Positions 23,232 to 35,612 of a stretch of 64,000 nucleotides of DNA are shown piece after piece (positions within the stretch are counted from its first letter, which is position 1; every line of letters starts with the position of its first letter). Made by a program: the position numbers and the translations under genes. Under the pieces are notes generated by a model. That model was not told the origin of the DNA, ran no database searches, and was given only the letters and a program-made list of their open reading frames with translations. Origin of the DNA: Celoporthe dispersa (Eukaryota > Ascomycota > Sordariomycetes > Diaporthales > Cryphonectriaceae). Where the stretch lies: contig WAID01000005.1 of the NCBI GenBank assembly GCA_016584495.1, forward strand, positions 2,554,501-2,618,500, read 5' to 3'.

Positions 23232-25119
23232 ATGGAAATCACCCTATTCCCCCCCCCAAAGTTGGCTCTGGCTCTAACAGCCATCCTCTTGATTGCTACT
23301 GTTAGTTGGTACCTGGTCAAGTCCTCATGGAGTTGGAGCATTCCGGCACCATTTTTGGCTAGATATACAAAACTCTGGTACGCCTGGCATATTTACCGTA
23401 ACGACATCCATTGGGCCAATATCGAGCTGCATAGAAGGAAAGGTGAGTGCGCAAACCTCAGTCATTACCAAACATTCCCACGCAAAAAGCTGTAGCGTGT
23501 TAACTGTGATACAGGCAAGATTGTTCAGGTTATGCCGGGATACTTCACAATTGATGACTCAGCAGCTCATAAGATCGTATACGGGCTTGGAAATGCGTGG
23601 GTGAAAGGGGAATTCTACGATGCATGGCAAGTTGGGCCAAATCCCAAACTCAACAATCTTTTTGCTACAAGAAACCCGATCCAACACTCAGACATGCGCC
23701 GCAAGATTGCATCTATATATTCCATGACCTCGATGGTATCGTATGAGCCATACGTGGAAAAGTGTATCGAGCTGCTTGTTGAGCGACTTGAGGAACAGGA
23801 TACAAGCATCAATGTGGGAGCATGGCTGCAGTACTTCGCTTTTGATGCCATATCAATGATTACAGTAAGCCGCCTTAAGACCTCATTGGAGACTGTGCAT
23901 AGCAAGCTAATAGCAGGGAAATAGTTCGGGCACAGGATAGGCTTCCTTGATCAGGGAACTGATGTGGAGAACATGATCCAACATCTCAACTACGATCATA
24001 CGATACTTACTTATATCAGCCTGTATCCTTGGATAACGCCTTATATTAAGAAGGCGTCTAGCTTCATTGCGGGACCGAAGATCCAGTTCTTCATGCGTTT
24101 TGCTTCAGAGAAAATCGCTGCTGCACGCCAAGAAACGCAAGACTTACCAGACCATGGACCCGCGCATATGGTGCGCAAGTTCCTTGACGCTCAGCGCAAG
24201 GATGGCAAAAAGGCAATGACAGATTGGGATGTTTCCGCTAATGCTGGTGCTAATATTGGTGCCGGGAGCGATACTACAGCAATCGCTTTAACCTCGATCG
24301 TCTACTACATATACCGTGACAGCCATATCCTGAAGCGCTTACGAGAAGAGATTGCTAGCAGCTGCATCTCTAAGCAATTTGCGTTCCAAAACGTTCAGAA
24401 GCTTCCATTCTTGCAAGCTATTATCAAAGAAGCTGTGCGTGTTCAACCCGGGGTCGGACTTCCTTTGTGGCGTGAAGTGCCCAAAGGCGGTGCAACTATA
24501 TGCGGACAATTTTTCCCAGAGCAAGTAAGTATCTGAATAGTTATTATCATATTCTCAGATCTCCCATCCTATCCATGGCTGACTCACCTCCAGACGAACA
24601 TCGGGGTTAATCCTTGGGTATCTCATCATAACAAAGAAGTATTTGGCTCAGATGCTGATGAGTTCAAACCTGAGCGCTGGCTTGAGGCCTCAAGCGAGAA
24701 ACTTGCCAGGATGGAACAGAGCATGGTGCACTTTGGTTTAGGTAAGCGCTGGTTCATTCATTTGCACAAGGCTTATGCTTCATCCTACAGTCGTAGGAAA
24801 GACACCACCTCTGAGGTATTCGTTCACACCTGTCACACCTGTCCTACTTTCCGTCTCCCTTCTCCGTGATCACCAAAACCGTTTGTTGGAATGAATACTA
24901 AGCCATACGTTAGGATCCCGGACCTGCATTGGCAAGAACATATCGTTGTTGGAGATCAACAAACTTATTCCTGTGCTTGTGCGGGATTTTGATATCTCTT
25001 TCCGTGATGTTTACGATAATCCGGAGGCCTGTGATTATCTTCCTGTGAACAACAAGTGGTTTATCAAAGTTCCGAATCTATACGGCCAGGTTACCAAGAG
25101 AGCTGTGGTTGGAGGTTGA
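23232..25119 (+). CDS. Cytochrome P450 monooxygenase
   Basis: Exons 23232-23442, 23515-23864, 23925-24524, 24594-24741 and 24914-25119 give 504 residues in constant phase. An N-terminal membrane anchor (LALALTAILLIATVSWYLV) targets the ER. P450 hallmarks: I-helix GAGSDTTAIAL, K-helix EAVR, FKPERW, and the heme loop FGLGSRTCIGK with the ligand Cys near 441, formed across the last intron. The overall look is that of the fungal pisatin-demethylase-like group. Likely a tailoring hydroxylase or phenol-coupling enzyme acting on the anthraquinone; substrate cannot be told from sequence. Confidence 0.9.
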
Positions 25120-28100
25120 TTTCTGGATTTTCGAGAACAATGAGGGTCTTGATCAAGAGATGGAACAGGGATCGTGCTTGAGACCAAAGGTGTTTACAAA
25201 TCTTCGAATTATCACCAACCCTAAGTTCGAGTAGAAATTTGCCAGGCGATATTTCAATGTAGTATGGTTTCGATAGTGTTGTGATACCTTGTGCTTGAAC
25301 CCAGTCCAAACAATCATATTGTCCTCGCTCTTTTCTTCTCAGTGAAACCTTTCAGACTCTTACAGAATATGTTAATTACACAGTCCGGCATTATAGCCCA
25401 TCCAACATGCCGTCACGAGATAAGTCACGAGTAACAAGAATCAGGTGGTAGGACCCAACATCCGTCATCCCAGCTTACATAAGGAAGAATTAATCACATA
25501 ACCCGGAATTAGGATTTGGATCTTTTCGATCACGATGATTCAGGTGAGTGGACTTCGATTAAAAAAATGATCCATTGAGAAGAGTTCAATACATAAATAC
25601 ACATTCATCACCACTAGATAGATTATTGTACATAGCTCTTTACTCGTCAATTTAAGTATCGTATTCAGATCTTGCAATAACTCTACCTCTAGTGAACACT
25701 CGCATTGCACCAATGAGCTACTCTAGTGGTTTTCTATATCAAGGCTTGTGGTTGGTATCGCCCTTATCAACATAGAGTCAATCAATATTTCAGAATCTTT
25801 GGAATGTTTCTAATTACTGCAATACTCATTACACCCCTGCTTCAGGAGGCTACTGGTTTTGCACATATATCCTAGCCAGATTCTCATGGCCTGCTCGAGC
25901 TTCTATCCATGCGGTATGTCAGTTACTGTCAACAGAGATTAGGAATTATGTAGTGAATTTATTTAAGCACTGCAACGGTTTAAGCACGGGTCCCAAGGGT
26001 CATAATTAGCGCACAACTTTGATTGAACCGGATCTAAGATGTCATAGAACAGTCACAACATCCCAGGGAGAATTGTCTTATCAGAAAAAAAGTCACCACG
26101 GCGGGACACGACCATCAAAGTCCACCATGGCGCTCGTTTTGGGGGAAGCGTCCCTCTTCCACAAAGATAAAAAAAATGAGCGCGTCAGTAGCGTCTTTGC
26201 AAAGTTTAGCACCATGCTCAATTCGCATCTGCCAGCCTTTCTCCACAGCCTGCGAGAGATTCAGGTTAGCCTTCGCACTGAAGAAAGCTTCAGAAGTGAG
26301 GGCTTTAGGGGTCTCAACTCACGAAATTAGTAATATAGAAATTAGGGTGGAGAGCGCAAGCTTTGTAGCCCTATTTCTTATATGAGTGGAATGTAGCTAG
26401 CATATTTTAAGCTGGTTTACTAACATCATAATGCTTTCTTGGATAACATCTACCGGGTTTGTAAAATTTAGCTTTTTATAATAAAGCTTTGGTCGGAGGA
26501 TATATAGCTTCCCAAAGGGAATGTTGATTTTCCGAGGAGCGGCCTTAGAGTCTTAGTTGGAATCTAAAAGCTGAAAACATCAGTTCCGAAAATCCTTCGC
26601 AATATCCCAAGTTTTGTCATTAGCTTACTAAGTAGGAATGATCAAGATTGCTATATTATTCCCTAGTGTTATAGTACCTAGTGCGCTAAGCCTCAGGACA
26701 TGTGCTGCAAATGTTCGGCAGTAATACATATTTAAAGACACTATTCCTTCTTTTCGATTCACTTAATAGATAGGACAATAAGATATTCCTTTTCCTTCTT
26801 TTCAATTTGTGGCCCCTAGGCAGGTCTGGGACAGATTTTTCATCCTGTTTTTGTAATCGTGTGGCCTTTATTTGTTGTTGTTCTTCTGACCGATACAGCA
26901 TACTTGACTTGCATAAGCCCTTGCCCATTTGTAATGAGGCACTGCAGTGGCTAACTGTTGCTAAAGGTACTGGCTGAATTTACGCTAACAAGAGCAATGA
27001 ACAGGTAAGATACGGAAATATTCAAAGTCTCTGTGATCGTTGCAAGTGTTCACTGCCTTTTGGTGCTATTGAAGGCATAAAGGCTTCATTACTTAGGTTG
27101 ACAATTGAAGAGTTATATACAACATCTATCCAGACGGTAGAAAATGTGAGGTTATATATCTAGCTCTTCATTCCTGGACCGCGAGAGTCAACAGCGACTT
27201 CGTCGGTCCCGTCGTTCCATCCCTGATTGGCTGGTCTTACCTAACCCTACCCTTGGGTTATGTGAAAACCTTTTCCTTGGACGTTGAATTCTCCCGTTTG
27301 GGCTGCCAGCCCTTGTGTTCCGTGTGACCTGTTCCGTGTGACCTGTTCCGTGACCCGCGTGTTGAATGGGCCGTAACACCATTGCTTAGGCGTTAAGTCT
27401 TTCGTGCGATGGCGCCTGAGTTCTGGTTTACTAGCATTTTCAATTGCTTACACACTTTCTCGATATGCCTTTTAGCGCTATTAATAGGGTTTTCGTCTAT
27501 GGTATTGTGTTGGAGTATTGATATAAAGCTTATCAGAGAATTGCGATAGAAAGAATTCATTGCTTCCGGCGCATTACTCCCCTATCTAGAGTTCAAGCAC
27601 AGAGGAGAGTATGGTAGTCTAGTGATGCTTGAGACAGGCCTGCTACTGTCTCCAGCCCGATGAAGACAAGAGAATCTTTTCAGCTTCCACATAATAATAT
27701 TTGACAAATTGTAGGTAAACCTAGTCGTGATGAGCATAGTCGTATTGTTCGATGCCATTGAAAAAGGTAGCAGTATTGCAGTCTTTTGAGGATGAAGAAA
27801 TTCGGCTTACTGCGAGGGAAGACATTTACAAACAAGAGGCGGGTTTTAAGTCCGATAGAGACCGAGTCTCTCCGGCATGGTTGATTGGTTAGTTGGTTGG
27901 CGCCCCTCTCCGCCCACCCCCGAGCTTAAATGAAGAAAAGGAAAAGAAAGAAAGTGACCATGTGGTTTCTTAGCATGCAAGATGAGCGTCGGCAATGCAT
28001 CAGACTGCCCATCCCAATTAAAGCACGAAACATAGCTGTAACAAAAAGTTATAATATCTCAACAGTTCTGACTCAATTTTCGTTGCGACTGAGGGTGCCC

Positions 28101-28392
28101 TTATACGTGATGTCAACATGCTCCATATCAAAACATGATCAGAATTACATAATGACTCTCCAAAAAATAATGCAGTCCTGTATAAAAGTCCTAACACAAT
28201 TAATAGAACCCGATGAAACAACTTAATCCGCAAAGCAGTAGCGGCCTCCGACTCCATTCGGGCTACACTGTTGGTCTATGGAGCTTAACACAATAAATAT
28301 CAGGCTTTGTTTCCATTCTTAAATGTTAACCTCTGCCTAGCTTGCAGCTACCCACTACTCTTTTATACACCGCAATAGTCGACATAACCACT
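25120..28392. other. Long AT-rich, gene-poor stretch inside the cluster
   Basis: About 3.3 kb without any protein family I can recognise on either strand. Composition is visibly richer in A+T than the flanking genes, especially 25300-27200. Possible explanations are decayed mobile DNA mutated by RIP or a large regulatory spacer; I could not find intact transposase or reverse-transcriptase sequence. A small tandem repeat lies at 27317. Confidence 0.5.
27317..27354. repeat. Short tandem repeat, 14-base unit
   Basis: The unit gttccgtgtgacct occurs twice in perfect tandem (27317-27330, 27331-27344), followed by a partial third copy. Seen directly; function unknown. Confidence 0.8.
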
Positions 28393-30046
28393 ATGGAATG
28401 CTTAGAGCAGCTTGATGCTTGTACGACTAAGCTGGATGCTGCTCTCAAAACTTTGTCCAATTATTTCCACAGTCCTAACTACAGTCCGAACAATTCGCTA
28501 TGCCATCTGCCAATCCCTCCTAATGCACCATATCAAGTTATTACTGCGAGACATACTGTCTTGAGTAGTATTGATCGCCTGCAAACCCTTCTCACGGACT
28601 CCCAAACTCTTATCCAGCGGCTTTCCTATCAGGTATGGAGGAACAGGATCGTTCTCACCCAGCTTCCCACACCGTACCCGATAGGTTCTGCGCCCAGTTG
28701 GCTAACGAGAACTTTACATTTCCAGAGCCAGCTCCTCTCATGTCTGCGATGGCTAGGCGACTTCCAGATCCTTGCATGCATCCCGCTGACTGGCAGTGTG
28801 GCAATTAAGGATGCGGCTGATCTAGTTGGCGTCAATGAGACTGAGATGTCTGGGGTTGTGCGTATGACAGCAACCGCGGGCTTTCTGCAGGAGCCCCGAC
28901 CGGGATTCGTCGCACATACTGCCCTCTCATCCCCTTTCGTTACGCAGCTCTCCTACCTGGATGCCATCATGTTCCTTACCGAGACAGTATCCTCTGCGGC
29001 TTTGCAGATGGCCAACGCGTCCAGGCTTCGGGGTCAGCAGGCCGATACGGACTGTCCAGAGTTCGGTGGCACACCGGGATCACGGACAACACCGTTTGGT
29101 CTAGCCCTGACCACCGAGCAGACTTTTGAAGGGGCCTGTGCGGCCCGCCCGAAGCTGCAGAGGCAGTGGCTGGCATTCCTCCGCTGCAACGGTGAGACGG
29201 ACGATCACATCACGCAAGTTCTGGCGCGCCTCGACTGGCCCAGCCAGGGCAAGGTGCGCATTGTCGATGTGAGTCCCACCAAGTCTTTTCCTGCAGTGCT
29301 GAATCAGGATCCATGGTTCCGCGATTCACGCCCGCAAGACGAAACAAAGCAAAGCAAAGCATTGACATTGCTATCGAACGTATCAGATTGCCGCTCGCAG
29401 CACGAGCGCGGCGCAGGCGCTGGCAGCGTTGTTCCCCACGCTCCACTTTGTCGTCCAGCTTCCTGAAACGGAATCAAGACGTCCTATCACTGCTGAAGGG
29501 CCTGCGCCTCGCCCTGAGGACACAGGTCGGATACTCCTCCAAAGCAGAACACCCGGTGGCGACCAGCCTATCAAGGATGCAGACGTCTATCTGCTCCGCC
29601 TGCCGTCTTTGCCGCATTGTGCAGTCGACTCTCCGGGCCAGTCCGACGCAGCTTATATCATGTCTGAACTCTGGGCGCACTTTGAGATCCTTCGAGAACA
29701 TCCGGCTGCCTTATTCGTGCTAGCACTACGCCCGATTGCGGAGCCCTCGTCGTTGCTATCCGCAGATGTGGAGGCGCTGGCCCGCGTACGCGAGCTGACA
29801 AGGATACAGTTAACCGGGTGTCCAGGTATCGATATGGCTAGTCTAGTAGAGGCGATCAACCGCGTGGGGGATGGCGTGGGACGGCTTACAGTGGTCAAAA
29901 GGCTACAGTCGAGCAACAGTGAGACGGTGGCCGTAGGCGTGAGGTACCAGGCCGACCGCAGTGGGTCGACCGACAGCACGCAAGCCCAGGAGGCTCGAGC
30001 TCTTTTCGAAGATCCCAATGTCAGCTCATCTGAAATCAGACGGTAG
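28393..30046 (+). CDS. AflS/MdpA-like transcriptional coactivator (O-methyltransferase-like)
   Basis: Exons 28393-28632, 28726-29268 and 29387-30046 give 480 residues. The protein resembles an O-methyltransferase fold with an N-terminal winged-helix part (LACIPLTGSVAIKDAADLVGV) and a C-terminal Rossmann-like part (VRIVDIAAR..ALAALFPTLHFVVQLPE). This is the architecture of AflS (AflJ) and MdpA, which do not methylate metabolites but assist the AflR-type activator. The first intron (93 nt) is in frame; the second must be removed to join the Rossmann half. It lies just upstream of the AflR-like gene in the same direction, the same pairing as in related clusters, which supports the assignment. 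Confidence 0.83.
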
Positions 30047-31231
30047 CTGAGGAAGACTGTTGGAGAGCTATATCTAGACTAGGTCGAATGACAGAACCTT
30101 GGCATGAGCCTTTTTGTATGGAGATATTGGGGGCGAGCCCGCTATTATAGTGGGTGCAGAGCACAGTTTCAGCTGGACGGTGCGGATTTATACTTTAGGG
30201 ATTAGGCGTAGAACAAACCTTCTGAGTTTCAGAAGCATTGTAACAACCGCGCGGCTGCCTAAATGATACTCGCTATGCGTGCTATGGTATCAACGGCATT
30301 TCATCATTCTGTGGTCTTGAATATCTTTTTAAGGGGATCGGCATCGGGGACATCTTTCAAGCGCTGAGTTGTCGATCTAGGCAATCCTTGTGTGGTGAGA
30401 GGAGGTTCCGAATCGGTACGTAGTTTTTTTTTCTGTGGGGGGGAGGGTTTTTTATAGCGCAGCTATATTGTTTTTTCCGCTTATTCTTTTCCTATAGCCC
30501 ATAGTCTGAAGTGGAAAAATAATTTTACGATGCATCAAAACAAGAGAACAATCAATAAGGTAGGAGCGATTCCGACAGACGAGTACGAGTGCAGAACTCA
30601 TGTAAAGTTTCGTCAAATGCGCAAAACCAAATAGTCAGAATCAATCGGTCTGCAGCTGTCGTACGAGTAACCGAAATTTGGGAAAAGTTTCTTTGAGTGC
30701 GCTGAAGCAGCAAGCTAATGAGGTCTTAATATATAGTATAGGAAAGCGGGAAATGAAGGAAAGGGGAGGAAAGCTTATGTACAGCAGCCCATTAGCACAA
30801 AACACACCGCTTTCACTCAGCTTCTTCTACCTTGGGCATGTGCTTTCATACTCATTCACTCCCCTCAACTTAGTTCTTTGACACCTTCTCAGCCCAGATA
30901 CGGCTTGTTTGCCACCCCACTTGGGACGGCTTGGCGGAGCTAGGTTTAAGATATCTGCGGCAAAGACAGTATTCTGCTTCCAGCGCTGTTTAATTGTCCC
31001 TGGGGCCTATGAGCACGCAATGACTAGGACTTCGATGCTGCTCACTATCGCCACTGTTGCATTTATTACGACCTTATTTGCCTACAGGCTCAAGGAGCTT
31101 GATAATTCCTTTGTCACCAGGCTTGGCAACTCTTTCAGACTTCTTACGACAGGGCATCCCCTCGAGCCACAACTAAGGTGCCTAGAGACGAATGAGAAGC
31201 ACCCGAGGTCCGCAGCACAGCAACCGGAATC
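30047..31231. other. Intergenic region upstream of the AflR-like activator
   Basis: About 1.2 kb. A short upstream open frame (31021-31233, MTRTSMLLTIATVAFITTLF...) overlaps the activator start and could be a uORF, but it has no known family. Scattered TCCGA half-sites (30406, 30569) are present without a full palindrome. Confidence 0.4.
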
Positions 31232-32614
31232 ATGACTTCCGCCAGTCCCAAGTCACCCGCCGTCCCGAAACCGACAACGACACCAAAACTAAGGGACAGT
31301 TGCCGCAGCTGTGCCACGTCCAAGCTGAAGTGCAGCAAGGAGAAGCCGACCTGTGCGCGTTGCGCGAAACAAGGCCGCCAATGCGAGTATCTCGTTAGCC
31401 GTCGAGCCGGCCGCACGCACTACAGCATAGCTAGCGGAGGGTCTTCTGCCAAGTCTGTCAGATCGAATTGGCCCAGTAGGACGGAGGGTTCGGACGATGT
31501 GCCGTCCTCGCCGGGTGCTGGCGTCTCGGCACCTAGGAACGACAACGCCACACTTCCAACCTGTCAGCAGGATGTCCTCCCGGGCCTGCTCCTGGGGCAG
31601 TCCCACCCAGCAGCGCCGGGCGGCTTCATTTCGGGGTTTGAAGACCTGTTCGCCTTTCCCATGGCGTTGGACACGTTCACTGCCTCGAGTGTTGGTCCGA
31701 GATTTGACTTGGAGCTGTTCGACCCAAACAGCGTTGGTACCTTTGTCGGATCCTATGCCACCGCTGGACTGAACAGCCATGCATCTGATAACGATACGAC
31801 GTCGGCCATAAGCCATGGAGGTCTTCTATACACACCGTCACAGGCGCAGCCCGACACTGAGATGCAGAGTTCTGATGACAGTTGCCCCACCTTGCTATCC
31901 GAATCCGAAATACCGCAGCCTCCAGGCGAAGACTGCTCGTCGAGCCCTTGTCTTCAAAGTGTGCTCCTGGTCCTCCAACAACTGTCTTCGCAGTCGGCTG
32001 CGCGCGCTGAGCTACCCGACAACCTCAAGCCCGGCAACAAAGATAGCCACTTGCTATCGGCGCAGTACATCATCGCTCAGAACAAACCAGCCCTAGACGC
32101 GGTGAGCAATATTCTTCAGTGCTCATGCTCCCAGGACGGCCACCTAGTCATCCTCATCACCTTGGCCTCTTTAAGGCCCTCGCCTCGTACGCGGCAGCGG
32201 CCAACGGAAAGGAGGAGATAAGAAATCAGGCGTGTCCGAAGAACACCAGCCCATCCCCTTCACCCACGCTGGCTCTCGGCGCCGCCTCCGGGAAGGGCAC
32301 ACATCATCCTATAGATGTCTCTGAGCACCCTATAGAAGAATACGATCGGGATCGTATGGCCTGTCAGCTGATCTTGAGTGAGCTTTCTAGGCTACAGGGG
32401 ATGGTAAAGACGTTGTCGCAAAGGCTGCGTGGCTTAACGAGGGGATCAGTTAGCGGAGGCTGTACACTACACGGAAATGCCGCACAGGGGAGTGGGAGGG
32501 GGCAATACTGCGATCACCTTCTCGGTTGCGCTGTTAGAGCAGCTTGAGGCCGACATTCGCAAGTGCCTTCGTGGGCTGTCGGCTGAGATCGTAGAGAGGT
32601 TGCGGCACATGTAG
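31232..32614 (+). CDS. AflR/MdpE-like Zn2Cys6 pathway activator
   Basis: The product is about 460 residues. The zinc cluster lies at residues 24-51: DSCRSCATSKLKCSKEKPTCARC, spacing C-X2-C-X6-C-X6-C-X2-C-X6-C, followed by the AflR-type linker VSRRAGRTH. The middle is Ser/Pro-rich; the C-terminal AflR domain is present (NILQCSCSQDGHL, FKALASYAAAA, DRDRMACQLILSELSRL and a final QLEADIRKCLRGLSAEIVE segment). The domain is spread over two frames: one base seems missing near 32161-32166 and one extra in GGGGG 32498-32502; the two shifts cancel. AflR proteins bind TCG-N5-CGA palindromes as dimers, which fits the operator-like sites in this cluster. It is likely the cluster's own switch. Confidence 0.86.
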
Positions 32615-33373
32615 ATAGCTTGAAATCCCCTCTGTCTAGGAATGGGTCGTGTTTGGCCCTAGCTAGTCGGCAAGCATGTATTACTAGGTTCCTGTCATGC
32701 AGATTTACCCGTGGAGATGCGGTGCCACGGCAAAGCTACGTGCGCACTCAATACTTTACATTTAAATTTATTTAAGAGTACCTCAAATTATTATCTGCTC
32801 CGCACTACTAAGACTTTCTGAAGATCAACAAGTATTACCTGATCGGTTTGGCACCGACAAACATTGGAGACACGTTCGCGGAACAACGGCCAAATGGTAA
32901 CCCGCCTCCTGGGCTAAATTGTGTGACGATAGCTTGCGCCTTTCACCCCCCACTCATAACGCGATATCGCTTTGCTCACTTGCTCCGGGACGGTCAATTC
33001 TATCACTCGATAGGGAGTTTTCTGACTTCTGAGACTCTCGAGTCTTAAACGGCGTGCGAGGCAGCGTGTGGCATTGTACCCCGTCTGCTGTGGCGCAATC
33101 ATCCTCGAAGGGCACTGAGGCAGCAGTCCTTAAAGTTTTGTTTATACTACTTCTCGATGGCTTCCAGAGAAATGGCTCTAGGATCCTGAGGCCTAATGAT
33201 TTTATCGCCGGGAAGCGCCAATGTGTCACAAGACATGGAAATTTTCAAATTTGTCACTTTGCCCCTATTCCACATTATGCTTCGGCCTTATGTTTCTGCA
33301 ATCTGTTGTCCCTGGGCTGGAGTCCCTAACCATGGCCCTGACCCTGAAGTCCTGCCGCTGACCGACAGCATGG

Positions 33374-33384
33374 TCGGACTCCGA
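33374..33384. promoter_or_regulatory. Candidate operator TCGGACTCCGA
   Basis: A palindrome of the form TCGGANTCCGA, 433 bp upstream of the GMC oxidoreductase start. It differs from the other two exact sites only in the central base. Confidence 0.65.
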
Positions 33385-33740
33385 TGTGGATCCTGTCATG
33401 TGTCAAGCTGGCGGGCTGGCCATCCGAGCTCTAGGAAGCATGCACCAGCGCTCCAACAAGGGCAGAGAGCATCAGGAGTCAGGACCACGTATGCTGTTCA
33501 AGATCAGGCGACGTCGCGGATCTCCGAGGCATGGAATACTTTGGCAGCATCCTGATTAGGATTGTTGACGGGCATGGCAGCCAACTCACCCATGCGGCGG
33601 AAATGAGTCCACTCCAACAGGAAGCTACCAAAGTAAATATGCATGGGAAAAACAAAGAGAATAGTCCTCTAGTCCCTAGGCTAAATGAATTTAAAAGGCT
33701 GAATAGCTGTGACCCCCCAAGTGAGCTGCATAGCTGTCGG

Positions 33741-33751
33741 TCGGTGCTCGA
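33741..33751. promoter_or_regulatory. Possible AflR-type site TCGGTGCTCGA
   Basis: It fits TCG-N5-CGA and lies 66 bp upstream of the GMC start, but the inner bases do not match the stronger palindrome. By chance about 15 such loose sites are expected per 64 kb, so it is weak alone. Confidence 0.35.
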
Positions 33752-33816
33752 TTCTGACAACTCACAGCCCGGTTATTAACGCTGTCCTCGACGTCTGTCT
33801 ATAGAAGTCCTTCGCC

Positions 33817-35612
33817 ATGGGTCCTTCATCGTTGCCTCTGAGATGCATAACAGCGCTGATCGCTGGCGGCCTGAGCCTTGTCCTGGCCGCCCCGACCGTC
33901 TATGAGAGCGACTATCTCATCGTGGGGGGTGGGCCCGCAGGGTTCGTTGTAGCGGAATATCTTAGTCGTGACCCCAGCAAGAGTGTTCTGCTCCTAGAGG
34001 CAGGGCCTGATGGAGATGCGGATCCTGAGATTACCAGTAAGCTCCGATAAAGCAAGCAGATTAAGCATACGCAAGGGATATACTGACGGCGTTGAAATTT
34101 AGCGCCAGGCAAATTCTTTGGCACCGCTGATTACATGTGGCGCTATGCTACGCAGCCTGACGACGAGCTTGGCGGATTGACCGCAAATCTGTTCCAGGGC
34201 AAAGCTTTCGGAGGCGGGACTGCGGTCAATGCCATGCTGTATGCACGTGGAGCAGCGTCTGTTTACGACGAATGGTCCAGGATTTCTGGCAACAAGGGTC
34301 TCGCCTGGGAGTCGATGCTTGAAGCCTTCAAAGCAACAACACAGTGGCAAGACGCACCCGAAGCGAATTACAGTCAGCCTATCAATGTTACGATGTTTGG
34401 TGATGGGCCCCTTGCGATCAGCCGCCAGCGCAAGCTTCTTACGTTTGATATACCGTTTGCAGACAGCCTGCAGACTACGTTCGACCTCGAACAGATCGAC
34501 TTTGTCTCTGGAGAAAGCATTGGTGTATCCCAGGGAATCGAGTCTATCCGGGCCTCGAATGCTACTCGCTCGTATGCATACAACACATTTGGCTACCTTG
34601 CCAATACTCGCAAGAATTTCCAGGCAGAACATAATGCTTGGGTATCCAGAATCGGCTTTATCAACCAGACAGCAACCACTGTGACTTACAATAACACTCT
34701 GACCAACACGACGCACACTCTCAGGGCGAAAGAGATTATTCTCGCTGCCGGAGCCATCAATACCCCTCAGCTGCTTATGCTTTCGGGGGTGGGACCTGCT
34801 CAACGTCTCGCGGATCTAGGAATACCAGTCGTTAAAGACATCGAGAAAGTCGGCCAGAATCTACAGGACCACCACTACGCCATTGTGGAATACCAGGCGC
34901 AGGATTATGTGGAAAGCTATTGGCAACTGACCGATAACGCCACGCGGGAGGCCATCGAGGCACACGAGTACGCCGCCAACGGTGATGGGTTGTTCGGTAC
35001 CATCCTAGGTGATGTGCTCGCCATGATTCGCCTGCCTGATGACGTGGCGAGCGACTACCAGAGGAGCCTTCCGGAAGACCGGCCACATGTTGCATTCACC
35101 TACTTTGCAGGGCCGTTTCTCTCTGATAGCCCAAATGTGAGCCTGCTGTCTGCCTTTGCCGCCGTGGTACAGCCTGAGACCTTCGGTTACGTCGACTTGG
35201 CATCGGCAGACTACCGCGATGCACCGCTGATCTATGCCGACTACTGGGGCAGCGAGGGGGATAAGTCCGCTATTATATACGCGTACAGAAAGTTAAGGGA
35301 TATTTTCCGTTCCCAGCAGCTGAGTGTTTACACGACGCAGGAAATTTATCCCGGCGCGAATTACACAGACAGTGATGCCGATATCTGGTCAGCTATCCAG
35401 CAAGGCTCGAGCAGCTGGCACCATCCAGTTGGAACTACGGCCATTGGTCTGTTCTTGACGCAAATTGGCGCGTCAAGGGCCTGAAGGGGCTGCGGATTGT
35501 TGGGTCTAGCGCGGCGCCTACCATCACTACGTGCCCAACACAAGGGATGGTGTACGCTATTGCGCTCCGTGCTGCCTTGGACATTGCCAAGGCTGACGGT
35601 CTGAATGTTTAG
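33817..35612 (+). CDS. Secreted GMC-family FAD oxidoreductase
   Basis: Exons 33817-34036 and 34103-35612 give about 576 residues if one base is restored near 35446. A signal peptide (LRCITALIAGGLSLVLAAP) is followed by the FAD dinucleotide motif VGGGPAGFVVAEYLSR, GMC signature 1 (GKAFGGGTAVNAMLYARG), signature 2 (GAINTPQLLMLSGVGPA) and the C-terminal HHPVGTTA with the catalytic His. The last part (NWRVKGLKGLRIVGSS to the stop) is in a different frame from the body, with the change at GG 35446-35447. GMC enzymes oxidise alcohols or related groups. A secreted member within a pigment cluster suggests late modification outside the cytosol; substrate unknown. Confidence 0.85.

Larger units (their letters stand above)
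32615..33816. promoter_or_regulatory. Promoter region of the GMC oxidoreductase gene
   Basis: About 1.2 kb between the activator stop and the GMC start. No protein family is recognised. Two AflR-type sites are present, at 33374 and 33741. Confidence 0.5.

Noticed and set aside
31021..31233. Short frame with a hydrophobic start just upstream of the AflR-like gene as a gene of its own
   Set aside because: Overlaps the activator start and has no family; at most a uORF.
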